42,720 nucleotides of DNA from Rhizobium redzepovicii (GTDB lineage Bacteria > Pseudomonadota > Alphaproteobacteria > Rhizobiales > Rhizobiaceae): positions 1-42,720 of the forward strand of contig NZ_JAILYH010000031.1 of NCBI RefSeq assembly GCF_019793435.1. The letters are read 5' to 3'. Each line of letters begins with the position of its first letter. Position 1 is the first letter of the stretch. The position numbers were made by a program, and so were the translations under genes. This document shows, piece by piece, positions 33,022 through 41,001 of this stretch. The notes under the pieces were generated by a model. The model worked only from the letters and a program-made list of their open reading frames with translations. It made no database searches and was not told the origin of the DNA.

Positions 33022-34770
33022 GTGCATCAGGAAGTAGGGCTTATCGCAACGGTCGCCGTCAGTTTCGTTTTCGCGGCGATCCTGGGTTATGGCGCCGACC
33101 GGCTGCGGCTGCCGCCGCTCGTTGGCTATCTCCTCGCCGGCATTCTGATGGGGCCGTTTACGCCGGGTTTCGTCGCCGATACCGCCCTTGCCGGGCAGCT
33201 CGCCGAAATGGGCGTCATCCTTCTGATGTTCGGCGTCGGCCTGCATTTTTCCGCCTCGGACCTGCTCGCCGTCCGAGGGATCGCCGTGCCGGGCGCGATC
33301 GGGCGCATCATCCTCGCCACCCTGTTGGGCATCGGCCTTTGCAAACTCTGGGGCTGGAGCTTGGGCGCCGGCATCGTCTTGGGCCTCAGCCTGTCTGTGG
33401 CCAGCACTGTCGTTCTGCTGAAGGCGCTGGAGGAGCGCAATCTCGTCAACGCGCCAAGCGGGCGCGTCGCCGTCGGCTGGCTGATCGTCGAGGATCTGGT
33501 GATGGTGCTGGCGCTGGTGCTGCTGCCGGCGCTCGCAGAGCTTCTTGGCGGCAACGCCGCCGCGACCACCAACCACGGCCTCGGCGAGCTTTCCCTGGCG
33601 CTGACGATCGGCCTGACGCTGGCGAAGGTGGCCGGCTTCGCCGCCATGGCGATCTTCCTCGGCCCGCGCATCGTGCCCTGGCTGCTGACGATGATCGCCC
33701 GCACCGGTTCGCGTGAACTCTTCACGCTGACGGTCCTGGCGATCGCGCTGGGCATCGCCTTCGGCTCGGCGGCGATCTTCGGCGTCTCCTTTGCGCTCGG
33801 CGCCTTTTTTGCCGGCGTCGTCATGAGCGAATCCCAGCTCAGCCACAGGGCGGCCGCCGACTCGCTGCCGCTGCAGAACGCCTTCTCCGTGCTGTTTTTC
33901 GTCTCCGTCGGCATGCTCTTCGATCCATCGATCCTGGTCAGCCAGCCGCTGGCGGTGATCGGCGCGCTGGCGCTTGTCATCCTCGGCAAGGCCATCATCA
34001 CCTTCTTCATCGTCTTACTGCTGCGATATCCGATCGGCCTGGGGCTGACATTGGCCGGCGGCCTTGCCCAGATCGGCGAATTCTCCTTCATCCTCGCCGG
34101 CCTCGGCGTCTCGCTCGGGCTGCTGCCGCACGAGGGCCAGGATCTGATCCTTGCCGCTGCAATCCTGTCGATCACGCTCAACCCGATCGTGATCCTGGCG
34201 ACCGACGGGTTGAAGAAATTTGCCCATTCGAGATGGCCCTCCCTTTGGGAAAGCTACGGCAGGGCGAGGCAGAAGGCGCTCAGCAAGGAACTGGAAAAGA
34301 TCAGGGCGCTCGGCGAGGAGCGCGAACGCGAGCATCAGCTGAAAATGCAGCAGCTGATCGAGACTTTTCCTTTGTTCTCCGAGGTTAACGAAGACGCGCA
34401 GGAGGAACTGCTGCTGCTCTTCAAGGCAAAATCCGCTCCACCCGGCGAACGCGTCATCCGCCGCGGCGACCGCGGCGACGGCATGTATTTCATTTCTTCG
34501 GGGGCGGTGGAAGTCCGGCTCGCAAGCGGCGCGATCCGCCTTGAGCCTGGCGCCTTCTTCGGCGAAATGGCGCTTCTGACCGGCGGACGGCGCACGGCCG
34601 ATGTCATCGCCGTCGATTTCTGCCAGTTCGAAGTGCTCGAACGGCGCGACTTCAACATGTTCATGTCGCGTCATCCCAATCTGCGCGCCGCCGTCAGCGA
34701 AATGGCGCAGAAACGCACGGAGATGAACGACCTGCGTCAGCAATGGGAAAAGTCGATGGACCTCTCCTGA
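33022..34770 (+). CDS. CPA2 cation/proton antiporter with C-terminal cyclic nucleotide-binding domain
   Basis: 582 aa from GTG 33022, which has AGGAAGG 7 nt upstream; the open frame upstream is not homologous. About 12 transmembrane segments form a Kef/YbaL-like exchanger domain (RLPPLVGYLLAGILMGP, VLLMFGVGLHFSASDLLAVR, SVASTVVLLKALEERN, FFVSVGMLFDPS). Instead of the usual RCK/TrkA-N domain, a charged helical linker (about 405-450) leads to a cNMP-binding domain (about 455-570). Its phosphate-binding cassette FGEMALLTGGRRTADV keeps the ligand Glu (E515) and Arg (R524). It probably exports K+ or Na+ under control of cAMP or cGMP; the ligand and ion are inferred. Confidence 0.92.
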   Translation: MHQEVGLIATVAVSFVFAAILGYGADRLRLPPLVGYLLAGILMGPFTPGFVADTALAGQLAEMGVILLMFGVGLHFSASDLLAVRGIAVPGAIGRIILATLLGIGLCKLWGWSLGAGIVLGLSLSVASTVVLLKALEERNLVNAPSGRVAVGWLIVEDLVMVLALVLLPALAELLGGNAAATTNHGLGELSLALTIGLTLAKVAGFAAMAIFLGPRIVPWLLTMIARTGSRELFTLTVLAIALGIAFGSAAIFGVSFALGAFFAGVVMSESQLSHRAAADSLPLQNAFSVLFFVSVGMLFDPSILVSQPLAVIGALALVILGKAIITFFIVLLLRYPIGLGLTLAGGLAQIGEFSFILAGLGVSLGLLPHEGQDLILAAAILSITLNPIVILATDGLKKFAHSRWPSLWESYGRARQKALSKELEKIRALGEEREREHQLKMQQLIETFPLFSEVNEDAQEELLLLFKAKSAPPGERVIRRGDRGDGMYFISSGAVEVRLASGAIRLEPGAFFGEMALLTGGRRTADVIAVDFCQFEVLERRDFNMFMSRHPNLRAAVSEMAQKRTEMNDLRQQWEKSMDLS

Positions 34771-34812
34771 GGCAATACCGACGCATGTCTGCGAATGCGA
34801 TATGCGATTGCC

Positions 34813-35097
34813 TCAGCCAGCCGGCCAATAGCCGTCGGCGCGGAAATCCTCCGGGATCGGGTCGAGCCGCGACAATGTCTCGGCTGCGAAATCGATCTGC
34901 AGCGACAAATATTTAAGCGACGCCAGCATTGGCACGCCGGTCGCAAATTCCCGGATGCGCGACGGATGATAGCCGCTTTCGCTCAGCCGTCGCGCCGCTT
35001 CCCGGCGCACATCGTCCCGGCTCGGTCTGCCGCCCTCTTCGGGCCGGTCGGCCATATGCACGGCCTGCCCGCGGCCGCCTTCGATCACTTTGAACAT
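34813..35097 (-). CDS. Conserved hypothetical protein
   Basis: 94 aa from ATG 35097 (MFKVIEGGRGQAVHMADRPE). It is soluble and rich in Arg, Glu and Pro. A helical stretch DDVRREAARRLSESGYHPSR is followed by a segment LKYLSLQIDFAAETLSRLDP and an aromatic end (DGYWPAG). I recognise no family or motif. Its coding character is supported by length, composition and position between genes, convergent with the antiporter gene by 42 bp. The in-frame extension to 35163 runs into a repeat copy and is unlikely. Confidence 0.75.
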   Translation of the reverse strand: MFKVIEGGRGQAVHMADRPEEGGRPSRDDVRREAARRLSESGYHPSRIREFATGVPMLASLKYLSLQIDFAAETLSRLDPIPEDFRADGYWPAG

Positions 35098-35137
35098 TCT
35101 GATGCCACCCTGCACGTCGCCCAATTCAGCTCGAGCT

Positions 35138-35175
35138 TGATGCCGTCCCAAAACCGCCCACACTTTTCGGCATCA
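35138..35175. repeat. RIME-like repeat, copy E (one module)
   Basis: TGATGCCGtcccAAAA and TTTTCGGCATCA pair around CCGCCCACAC. The AAAACCGCCCACACTTTTCGG core matches copies A and B. It lies in the promoter region between the hypothetical gene and the YqaA gene. Confidence 0.65.
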
Positions 35176-35355
35176 CGCTTTGAGACAGCTTGCCGCAGAA
35201 TGGCCGATTCGCCATCACATGAAATCTTGGGAGGGCGGCGGGGCCTGTATCACGAAATTTTTAGGCGGCGGGTGGCACGAAGGACACGGGCGGGCATTTA
35301 CAGCGTCGCGCACGGCCCCTAAAGCTTTTTTGCACCGCAACAGGAAGGGTTCGGA

Positions 35356-35946
35356 ATGCTCCGCAGACTTTACGACTGGACCATGTCTCTGGCCGCGCGC
35401 AAATCGGCCGAAGTCTGGCTCGCCGTCATCGCCTTCGTCGAAAGCTCCGTCTTTCTCGTCCCCGCCGATGTGCTGTTCCTGCCGATGGCGCTTTCCAAGC
35501 CGGAACGCTCCTATCGCTACGCGGTGATCGCGACCATTGCTTCCGTGCTCGGGGGTATCGCCGGCTGGGCGCTCGGCTATTTCGCCTATGAGACGGTGGC
35601 GCGGCCGGTTCTCGAATTCTACGGCAAGCTCGACGCCTTCGAGCAGATGAAGGCCTATGTCACCTACGAGACGATCCTGTTGCTGCTCGTCACTTCGGGA
35701 CTTGCGCATCTGCCGCCAATCAAGATCGTCACGATCCTCTCCGGCGTCATCCACGTCAATCTGGGGCTTTTTATTGTTTCGGCGATCATCGCCCGCGGCG
35801 CGCGTTTCCTCTTCCTCGCCTGGTTGCTGCGCCGCTACGGTGAGCCGATCCGTGACTTCATCGAGAAGCGCCTCGGCCAGATCGTCGGCATCGGTGCAAC
35901 TGCGGTGATCGTGCTATATGTCGGCTACCGCTCTTTCGCTCACTAA
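35356..35946 (+). CDS. YqaA/DedA family inner-membrane protein
   Basis: 196 aa with about 4-5 hydrophobic segments. The order AFVESSVFLVPADVLFLPMAL, ASVLGGIAGWALGYFAYE, SGLAHLPPIKIVTILSGVIHVNL and ARGARFLFLAWLLRRYGEPIRDFIEKR matches the YqaA branch of the DedA (SNARE-associated) superfamily, implicated in lipid flipping and membrane homeostasis. ATG 35356 has AGGAAGG upstream. dsbB follows after 18 bp on the same strand, so the two are likely cotranscribed. Confidence 0.92.
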   Translation: MLRRLYDWTMSLAARKSAEVWLAVIAFVESSVFLVPADVLFLPMALSKPERSYRYAVIATIASVLGGIAGWALGYFAYETVARPVLEFYGKLDAFEQMKAYVTYETILLLLVTSGLAHLPPIKIVTILSGVIHVNLGLFIVSAIIARGARFLFLAWLLRRYGEPIRDFIEKRLGQIVGIGATAVIVLYVGYRSFAH

Positions 35947-35964
35947 ATCTCGCGGAGTTCCGCC

Positions 35965-36480
35965 ATGACTGCCACTTCCTCGCCGCTCGCCCGTCCCGGC
36001 TTCGTCTATTCCATATTGCTCGCCATCGGCATGGCGGCCGCGGTCGGCACGGCGCTTGGTTTCCAATATATCGGCGGCTATATTCCCTGCGCGCTCTGCC
36101 TGCTGCAGCGGCAGCCCTACTATTACGCCATCCCGATCGCCGTCCTCGCCGCGGTTTCGGAACTCGTCGGCCTGCCGAACTGGATCACCCGCGCGCTCAT
36201 TCTCGCCGCCGGCATGCTGATGCTGGTCACGGCCGGCATGGGCGTCTATCACGCCGGAGTCGAATGGCATTTCTGGCCGGGCCCGGCCACTTGCTCGACA
36301 ACGGCAAGCAGCATGACCACCAATGCCGGCGATCTGCTCGGTGAGCTCAACACGATCAAGGGCCCGTCCTGCACCGATGCGGCGCTCCGGGTGCTCGGCC
36401 TGTCTTTTGCGGGCTGGAACGTGATTGCCGGAATCCTGCTGGCCGCCTTCGCTTTCGTTGGCGTTCGCAAGACGGCCTGA
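35965..36480 (+). CDS. dsbB: Disulfide bond formation protein DsbB
   Basis: Inner-membrane quinone reductase that reoxidises DsbA and so drives disulfide formation in the periplasm. It has 171 aa and four transmembrane segments. The first redox pair is C42-x-x-C45 in IPCALCLLQR next to the quinone-site Arg. The second pair is C110 and C136 in the second periplasmic loop. No dsbA is in the window. Its stop abuts the stop of the convergent HNH gene within a TGATCA palindrome. Confidence 0.94.
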   Translation: MTATSSPLARPGFVYSILLAIGMAAAVGTALGFQYIGGYIPCALCLLQRQPYYYAIPIAVLAAVSELVGLPNWITRALILAAGMLMLVTAGMGVYHAGVEWHFWPGPATCSTTASSMTTNAGDLLGELNTIKGPSCTDAALRVLGLSFAGWNVIAGILLAAFAFVGVRKTA

Positions 36481-37038
36481 TCAGGGCTGCAGTTCGGTAT
36501 CCCAGTAGAGATAGTCGAGCCAGCTGTCGTGCAGATAGTTCGGCGGGAACAGCCGGCCGTTATTGTGCAGATCCTGCACCGTCGGCTGATAGGGTTTCTG
36601 CGCCGGGAACATGCTCGCCTGCTTGGGAAGCTTGCTGCCCTTGCGCAGATTGCAAGGCGAACAGGCGGCCACGACATTCTCCCAGGTCGTCTCGCCGCCA
36701 TGGGCGCGCGGGATGACGTGATCGAAAGTCAGATCGTCATGGGCGCCGCAATACTGGCACTCGAACCGGTCGCGCAGGAAGACGTTGAACCGGGTGAAGG
36801 CGGGATTGCGGGACGGCTGGACGTAGGTCTTGAGGCACACGACACTCGGAAGCCGCATCGAAAAACTCGGCGAGGAAACCGAATGTTCATATTCTGCGAT
36901 GATGTTCACACGGTCGAGAAATACCGCCTTGATCGCGTCCTGCCAGGACCACAGCGACAAGGGGTAATAACTCAGTGGCCGGTAGTCAGCGTTCAGGACG
37001 AGCGCTGGCAGGGCCTGGGGGGAGACTGCAATCGTCAA
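36481..37038 (-). CDS. HNH endonuclease family protein
   Basis: 185 aa from a TTG start at 37038 with AGGAG 6 nt upstream; the longer frame to 37131 adds Cys/Arg-rich residues without support. The central HNH fold (about 85-135) has zinc-binding CQYC and CSPC pairs, the catalytic DHVIPRAHGG and the Asn of ENVVAAC, so the nuclease motif is intact. The N-terminus LVLNADYRPLSYYPLSLWSWQDA and C-terminus PNYLHDSWLDYLYWDTEL are typical of the chromosomal HNH family widespread in Proteobacteria and cyanobacteria, whose physiological role is unknown. It is not in a restriction-modification or phage setting. Confidence 0.92.
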   Translation of the reverse strand: MTIAVSPQALPALVLNADYRPLSYYPLSLWSWQDAIKAVFLDRVNIIAEYEHSVSSPSFSMRLPSVVCLKTYVQPSRNPAFTRFNVFLRDRFECQYCGAHDDLTFDHVIPRAHGGETTWENVVAACSPCNLRKGSKLPKQASMFPAQKPYQPTVQDLHNNGRLFPPNYLHDSWLDYLYWDTELQP

Positions 37039-37149
37039 GGGACTCTCCTGATCGATTCGGCATCTGCACCTGTATATTAGGCCGGTTGTTACAGGATTGT
37101 GAAGTCCAATAAATTCAGAGGATAAAGGCAATTTGAAGAGTGTTGCCGA

Positions 37150-37827
37150 TCAGCCGGTCGGCACCATGTCACGCCGTGTTTTCGTAGCGTAATAGGCCCA
37201 GAAAAGCCGTGCCGCCACCGAGCGCCACGGCGACCAGGCTTCCGCCAGCGCCGTTAGCGCCTTTGCCTGAGGCCGTGCCGCGAGACCGAATGCCGCACCG
37301 ACGGCGTTCTGCAGCGCGACATCGCCGGCCGGAAACACATCGGCATGGCCGCCGCAGAACATCAGATAGACTTCTGCCGTCCACGGACCGACGCCCTTCA
37401 GCGCGGTGAGTTCTCCAAGCGCTTCACCAGGCGGCATCAGGCAGAGCCCGGAAAGATCGAGGCGGCCGGAGGCAACGGCTTCGGCGATCCGCGACAAGGT
37501 CTCGGCCTTGGCGCGCGACAGGCCGAAGTCGCGCCAGGCCTCGGCGTGAAGCAGCGTATAGCCTTCCGCGGTCAGGAGACCGTCCGCCGGCTGCATGCGC
37601 CGCCAGATCGCTTCGGCGCTGGCGCGCGACACCATCTGCGAGACGATGATATGGGCAAGGCCGGCAAAACCCGGTTCACGCAGCCGCAGCGGCACAGGCC
37701 CGGCATCCGCCGCGATCGGCACAAGGCGCGGATCGAGGCGAAGCAGCGCTTCGAGCCCTTGCCTGACGTCGTCTTCGTTGCGGATGATCTGCACATCGCC
37801 TCGCAGTGGTTCGAAACCTAAATCCAT
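37150..37827 (-). CDS. alkA: DNA-3-methyladenine glycosylase II (AlkA type)
   Basis: Excises alkylated purines as the first step of base-excision repair. 225 aa from ATG 37827 (MDLGFEPLRGD); GTG 37848 or ATG 37842 would add up to 7 residues. The helix-hairpin-helix LTALKGVGPWTAEVYLMF is followed by the catalytic Asp (D169) in FPAGDVALQNAV, the HhH-GPD signature. It lacks the N-terminal Ada-type regulator and the long N-terminal domain of E. coli AlkA. It is divergent from the GluQ-RS gene with start codons touching. Confidence 0.93.
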   Translation of the reverse strand: MDLGFEPLRGDVQIIRNEDDVRQGLEALLRLDPRLVPIAADAGPVPLRLREPGFAGLAHIIVSQMVSRASAEAIWRRMQPADGLLTAEGYTLLHAEAWRDFGLSRAKAETLSRIAEAVASGRLDLSGLCLMPPGEALGELTALKGVGPWTAEVYLMFCGGHADVFPAGDVALQNAVGAAFGLAARPQAKALTALAEAWSPWRSVAARLFWAYYATKTRRDMVPTG

Positions 37828-38722
37828 GGCAGAAGAAAGCATGACCACGAGCGAGCGTCAAAAACCTGTCTTTCGTTTTGCGCCGAGCCCCAACGGTGAG
37901 CTGCATCTCGGTCATGCCCTCTCGGCCCTCTTGAATCACGACATGGCGGAGGCCGAACATGGCCGCCTGCTGCTGCGCATCGAGGATATCGACCAGACGC
38001 GCTGCACGCCCGAGTTCGAGGCCGGCATCCTCAGGGAGCTCGACTGGCTTGGGGTCGGCTGGGAAAGCCCGGTGCGGCGGCAGTCGGAACATTTCCCCGA
38101 ATATCGGGCGGCACTGCACGCACTGATCGAACGCGGCCTGGTCTATCCGGCCTTCCTGACGCGCGGCGAGGTGAAGACGCGCGTCACCGCCTATGAGGCC
38201 GCTGGCAAGTCCTGGCCGCGCGATCCCGACGGCACGCCACTTTACCCCGCAACCGATCGCGAGCGCCCGGAAGACGAACGGCAGGAGATGCTGACCTCGG
38301 GGAAGAAACATGCCTGGCGGCTCGATATGCGCAAGGCACTCGACCTGATCGGCGAGCTGCTGTTCTGGACGGAAACCGGCGACGGCAGATCGGGCGAGAT
38401 CGCCGCCGAGCCGGAAGTCTGGGGCGATGTCATCCTGTCGCGCTCGGACGCTCCGTCGAGCTATCATCTTTCGGTGGTGGTCGACGATGCGCTCCAGGGT
38501 GTCACCCATGTGGTGCGCGGGCTCGACCTCTTCCCGGCCACCTCGGTGCACCGGCTGCTGCAGGTGCTGCTCGGCCTGCCGCAGCCGGTTTATCACCATC
38601 ATCGTCTCATTCTCGACAATGCCGGCCGCAAGCTTTCGAAAAGCCAGGGCGACAGCGGGATTGGCGAGTTGCGCGCCAGCGGCATGTCAGGGGCCGACAT
38701 TCGCCGCCTTGTCGGGCTCTGA
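37826..38722 (+). CDS. gluQ: Glutamyl-Q tRNA(Asp) synthetase
   Basis: Attaches glutamate to queuosine 34 in the anticodon of tRNA-Asp; it resembles the catalytic half of GluRS and lacks an anticodon-binding domain. It has 298 aa from ATG 37826 or 293 from ATG 37841. The class I signatures are HLGH in FAPSPNGELHLGHALSALLN (HIGH motif), RIEDIDQTR, and KLSKS (KMSKS motif). The four Zn-binding Cys of the E. coli enzyme are not present in the corresponding LVYPAFLTRGEV region, so this is a zinc-free variant. Its 3' end overlaps the convergent YihY gene by 36 bp. Confidence 0.95.
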   Translation: MAEESMTTSERQKPVFRFAPSPNGELHLGHALSALLNHDMAEAEHGRLLLRIEDIDQTRCTPEFEAGILRELDWLGVGWESPVRRQSEHFPEYRAALHALIERGLVYPAFLTRGEVKTRVTAYEAAGKSWPRDPDGTPLYPATDRERPEDERQEMLTSGKKHAWRLDMRKALDLIGELLFWTETGDGRSGEIAAEPEVWGDVILSRSDAPSSYHLSVVVDDALQGVTHVVRGLDLFPATSVHRLLQVLLGLPQPVYHHHRLILDNAGRKLSKSQGDSGIGELRASGMSGADIRRLVGL

Positions 38723-39610
38723 TGGCCTTTCGACACGCTCCCTGCCGACAATCGAAAGGGTGTGGGAGAACATCCGGAAGACGCGGAATTTGATCAGCGC
38801 CGCATTGATCTCGGCGCCGATGATGAAAATGACGCCGACCATATAGAGGAAGATCAGCACGATCATGACCGAGGCGAGACCGGCATAGGTTGCGGTGTAG
38901 TTGGCGAAGGTCGCGAGGTAATAGGCAAAGATCAGCGCTCCGGCAAGCCAGAGCAGCAGCGTCAGCAGCACGCCCGGAATGACGTCGAAGACCCGCCGTT
39001 TGCCGGCCGGCAGCCAGAGATGCATGACCAGCAGCCCGACGGTCAGCACGACAAGCGTGCCGTAAATGCGCCAGCTGAAGACGATGTCGAGCGTATCGGC
39101 AAACAGCGGAAACCAATTCCTGGCATAGTCGAGCGCCAGCGGTACGGCGACCAGCAGGATGCTGATCGCCGCAAAGATGATCACCGCGATCAGCACATAG
39201 CCGAGGCTGGCGAGGCGGGTGAAATACCACGGCCGCGTTTCCTGCACCCGGTAGGCGCGGTTGAGCGAGATGCGCAGCGCCTCGACGCCGTTCGAAGCAA
39301 AATAGGCAGCCGCCAGCACCGAGATCGTCAGCAGCCCGCCGCGCGGAATGGTCAGTACTTGCAGCACCTGGTCGGCGAGCGGCTTGGCGATCGCCTCGGG
39401 CCAGGTGTCGAAGATCAGATGGATGGCGGTCGAGGAAAACTGATCGGCGCCGAGGAAGCTTGCGAGCGCCGTGCCAAAGATCAGGAAGGGGAAAACCGCA
39501 AGCAGGCTCGACAGCGCCACATGGCTTGCCATGGCGAAGCCGTCATCCTCGACCATGTGACAGATCGCGTCGTAGACCACGTCGTAGATCGTGCGCAGCG
39601 CCTTCGGCAT
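38687..39610 (-). CDS. YihY/virulence factor BrkB family membrane protein
   Basis: 307 aa from ATG 39610 (MPKALRTIYDVVYDAICHMV), with GGAGACGG just upstream; ATG 39667 is an alternative without such a site. About six transmembrane segments. The family hallmarks are ALSSLLAVFPFLIFG, the ISVLAAAYFASNGVEALRISLNRAY segment and FANYTATYAGLASVMIVLIFLYMVGVIFIIGAEIN. Despite the older name RNase BN, members are membrane proteins of unclear function, possibly transport or lipid related. It overlaps gluQ tail to tail by 36 bp. Confidence 0.93.
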   Translation of the reverse strand: MPKALRTIYDVVYDAICHMVEDDGFAMASHVALSSLLAVFPFLIFGTALASFLGADQFSSTAIHLIFDTWPEAIAKPLADQVLQVLTIPRGGLLTISVLAAAYFASNGVEALRISLNRAYRVQETRPWYFTRLASLGYVLIAVIIFAAISILLVAVPLALDYARNWFPLFADTLDIVFSWRIYGTLVVLTVGLLVMHLWLPAGKRRVFDVIPGVLLTLLLWLAGALIFAYYLATFANYTATYAGLASVMIVLIFLYMVGVIFIIGAEINAALIKFRVFRMFSHTLSIVGRERVERPSEPDKAANVGP

Positions 39611-39686
39611 TCCGTCTCCGGCTTTCCAGATTGTATCCTCTGGCCGAATATGGGAAACGAGTCCCATTTTGTACAGGAATCATTCC

Positions 39687-40520
39687 ATGGCGGCAGAGCG
39701 CAGCATCGTCGTGACTGGATGCTCGTCCGGTATAGGCGCTCATTGCGCGCGGGCGCTGAAAGCCGATGGCTGGCGCGTCTTCGCGACGGTGCGCAAACCG
39801 GAAGATCTGCCGGGCTTGGAAACCGACGGCATCGAAGCCTTCCTGATGGATTATGCCAGGCCCGAGACGATTTCCGAGCTGGTCGACACCGTCTTGCAAC
39901 GTAGCGGCGGCCGCATCGACGCGCTCTTCAACAATGGCGCCTATGGCCAGCCGGGCGCCGTCGAGGATCTTTCGACGGCAGCGCTGCGCGCCCAGTTCGA
40001 GGCGAATTTCTTCGGCTGGCACGAATTGACGCGGCAGGTGATCCCGGCGATGCGCAAATGCGGTCAGGGTCGGATCGTGCAATGCTCGTCCATTCTCGGT
40101 GTCGTGCCCTATCGCTATCGCGGCGCCTATACCGCCTCCAAATTTGCGCTCGAAGGCCTCAGCATCACCCTGCGCATGGAACTGCAGGGCAGCGGCATCC
40201 ATGTAAGTCTGATCGAGCCCGGCCCGATTGCCACCCGTTTCACCACCAACGCGCTCGCCAAGATCCACGAACATATCGACGTCGAGAACTCGCCGCACGC
40301 AGCCGACTATGTCAGGCAACTGGCAAGACTCGACGGATCCGGCCCGGTCAACCGCCACAAGCTTGGCCCGGAGGCGGTCTATTCCGTGTTGAAACACGCA
40401 TTGAACTCGAAAAATCCGAGGCCACATTATCCTGTAACGACACCGGCCAAGCAGGGCATGTTCCTGAAGCGGCTGCTTCCGGCAGACCTCTTCTACCGCC
40501 TGATGCGCTGGACGGACTGA
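39687..40520 (+). CDS. Short-chain dehydrogenase/reductase
   Basis: NAD(P)-dependent oxidoreductase of 277 aa from ATG 39687 (AGGAA upstream). The Rossmann motif TGCSSGIG lies near residue 12. A variant NNGAYG replaces NNAG. The catalytic Ser lies in CSSILGVVPY and Y148-x3-K152 in YTASK. A C-terminal extension resembles the classical SDRs that act on lipids, sterols or retinol-like substrates. It is followed after 14 bp by a HIG1-domain gene on the same strand. Confidence 0.93.
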   Translation: MAAERSIVVTGCSSGIGAHCARALKADGWRVFATVRKPEDLPGLETDGIEAFLMDYARPETISELVDTVLQRSGGRIDALFNNGAYGQPGAVEDLSTAALRAQFEANFFGWHELTRQVIPAMRKCGQGRIVQCSSILGVVPYRYRGAYTASKFALEGLSITLRMELQGSGIHVSLIEPGPIATRFTTNALAKIHEHIDVENSPHAADYVRQLARLDGSGPVNRHKLGPEAVYSVLKHALNSKNPRPHYPVTTPAKQGMFLKRLLPADLFYRLMRWTD

Positions 40521-40534
40521 GAAAGCTGAATGCC

Positions 40535-40738
40535 ATGTCCACCGTCACCTATATCCTCGCGATCATCGTCATGGGCTGCGTCGCCCTCGTCTTGATCCGC
40601 GGCCTCTTCAACATGATGAAGGGCGGCGACGCCAATCGCTCCAACAAGCTGATGCAGCTGCGCGTCCTCTTGCAGGCCATCGCCGTCTTCCTGATCATGC
40701 TAACACTCTGGTTCACCGGCGGCGGCCGGCCGACGTGA
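40535..40738 (+). CDS. HIG1 domain / twin transmembrane protein
   Basis: 67 aa with two transmembrane helices: residues about 4-24 (TYILAIIVMGCVALVLIRG) and 47-63 (LLQAIAVFLIMLTLWF). Between them is the HIG1-type loop FNMMKGGDANRSNKLMQLRV. HIG1 proteins associate with respiratory supercomplexes in mitochondria and alphaproteobacteria and influence cytochrome oxidase. Here it follows the SDR gene after 14 bp, and etfB lies a few genes downstream, consistent with a respiratory theme. The role in rhizobia is inferred. Confidence 0.9.
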   Translation: MSTVTYILAIIVMGCVALVLIRGLFNMMKGGDANRSNKLMQLRVLLQAIAVFLIMLTLWFTGGGRPT

Positions 40739-40779
40739 GAAGACCGTGGGGGCATTTTTGATGATGAACGCCGAAACAT

Positions 40780-40818
40780 CCTCCCTCATTCCTGTGCTCG
40801 TAACAGGAATGAGGGAGG
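40780..40818. repeat. 16-bp perfect hairpin after the HIG1 gene
   Basis: CCTCCCTCATTCCTGT and ACAGGAATGAGGGAGG are exact complements around GCTCGTA. No T-run follows on either strand. It may end the SDR-HIG1 transcript or stabilise it, and it lies 77 bp before a larger palindromic element. Confidence 0.75.
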
Positions 40819-40894
40819 TGAGGTAAGCGGCTTGAGGAAACACCCCAACGCGGTGTGTGTCAGTATGACTGCGCGAGTTTGGCAACAATGCCAA

Positions 40895-41001
40895 CCCCAC
40901 TCTCCGTCATCCTCGGGCTTGACCCGAGGATCCATCCCCCTAGCCGCTGCTGGATGCGGTCTGGATGCCCGGGTCGAGCCCGAGCATGACGGAGGGTGGG
41001 G
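40895..41001. repeat. REP-like palindromic element, 40-bp arms
   Basis: Arms 40895-40934 and 40962-41001 match in 35 of 40 positions as reverse complements, with a 27-nt centre. The core CCGTCATCCTCGGGCTTGAC / GACCCGAGGATCCA is a sequence type I recognise as scattered in many alphaproteobacterial genomes. It differs from the RIME-like copies. It ends 33 bp before the adenosyltransferase ATG, so it would form a large hairpin in that mRNA leader. Confidence 0.8.

Noticed and set aside
36481..37038. HNH gene as part of a restriction or homing system
   Set aside because: No methyltransferase, intron or intein is adjacent, and the family is a common chromosomal one.
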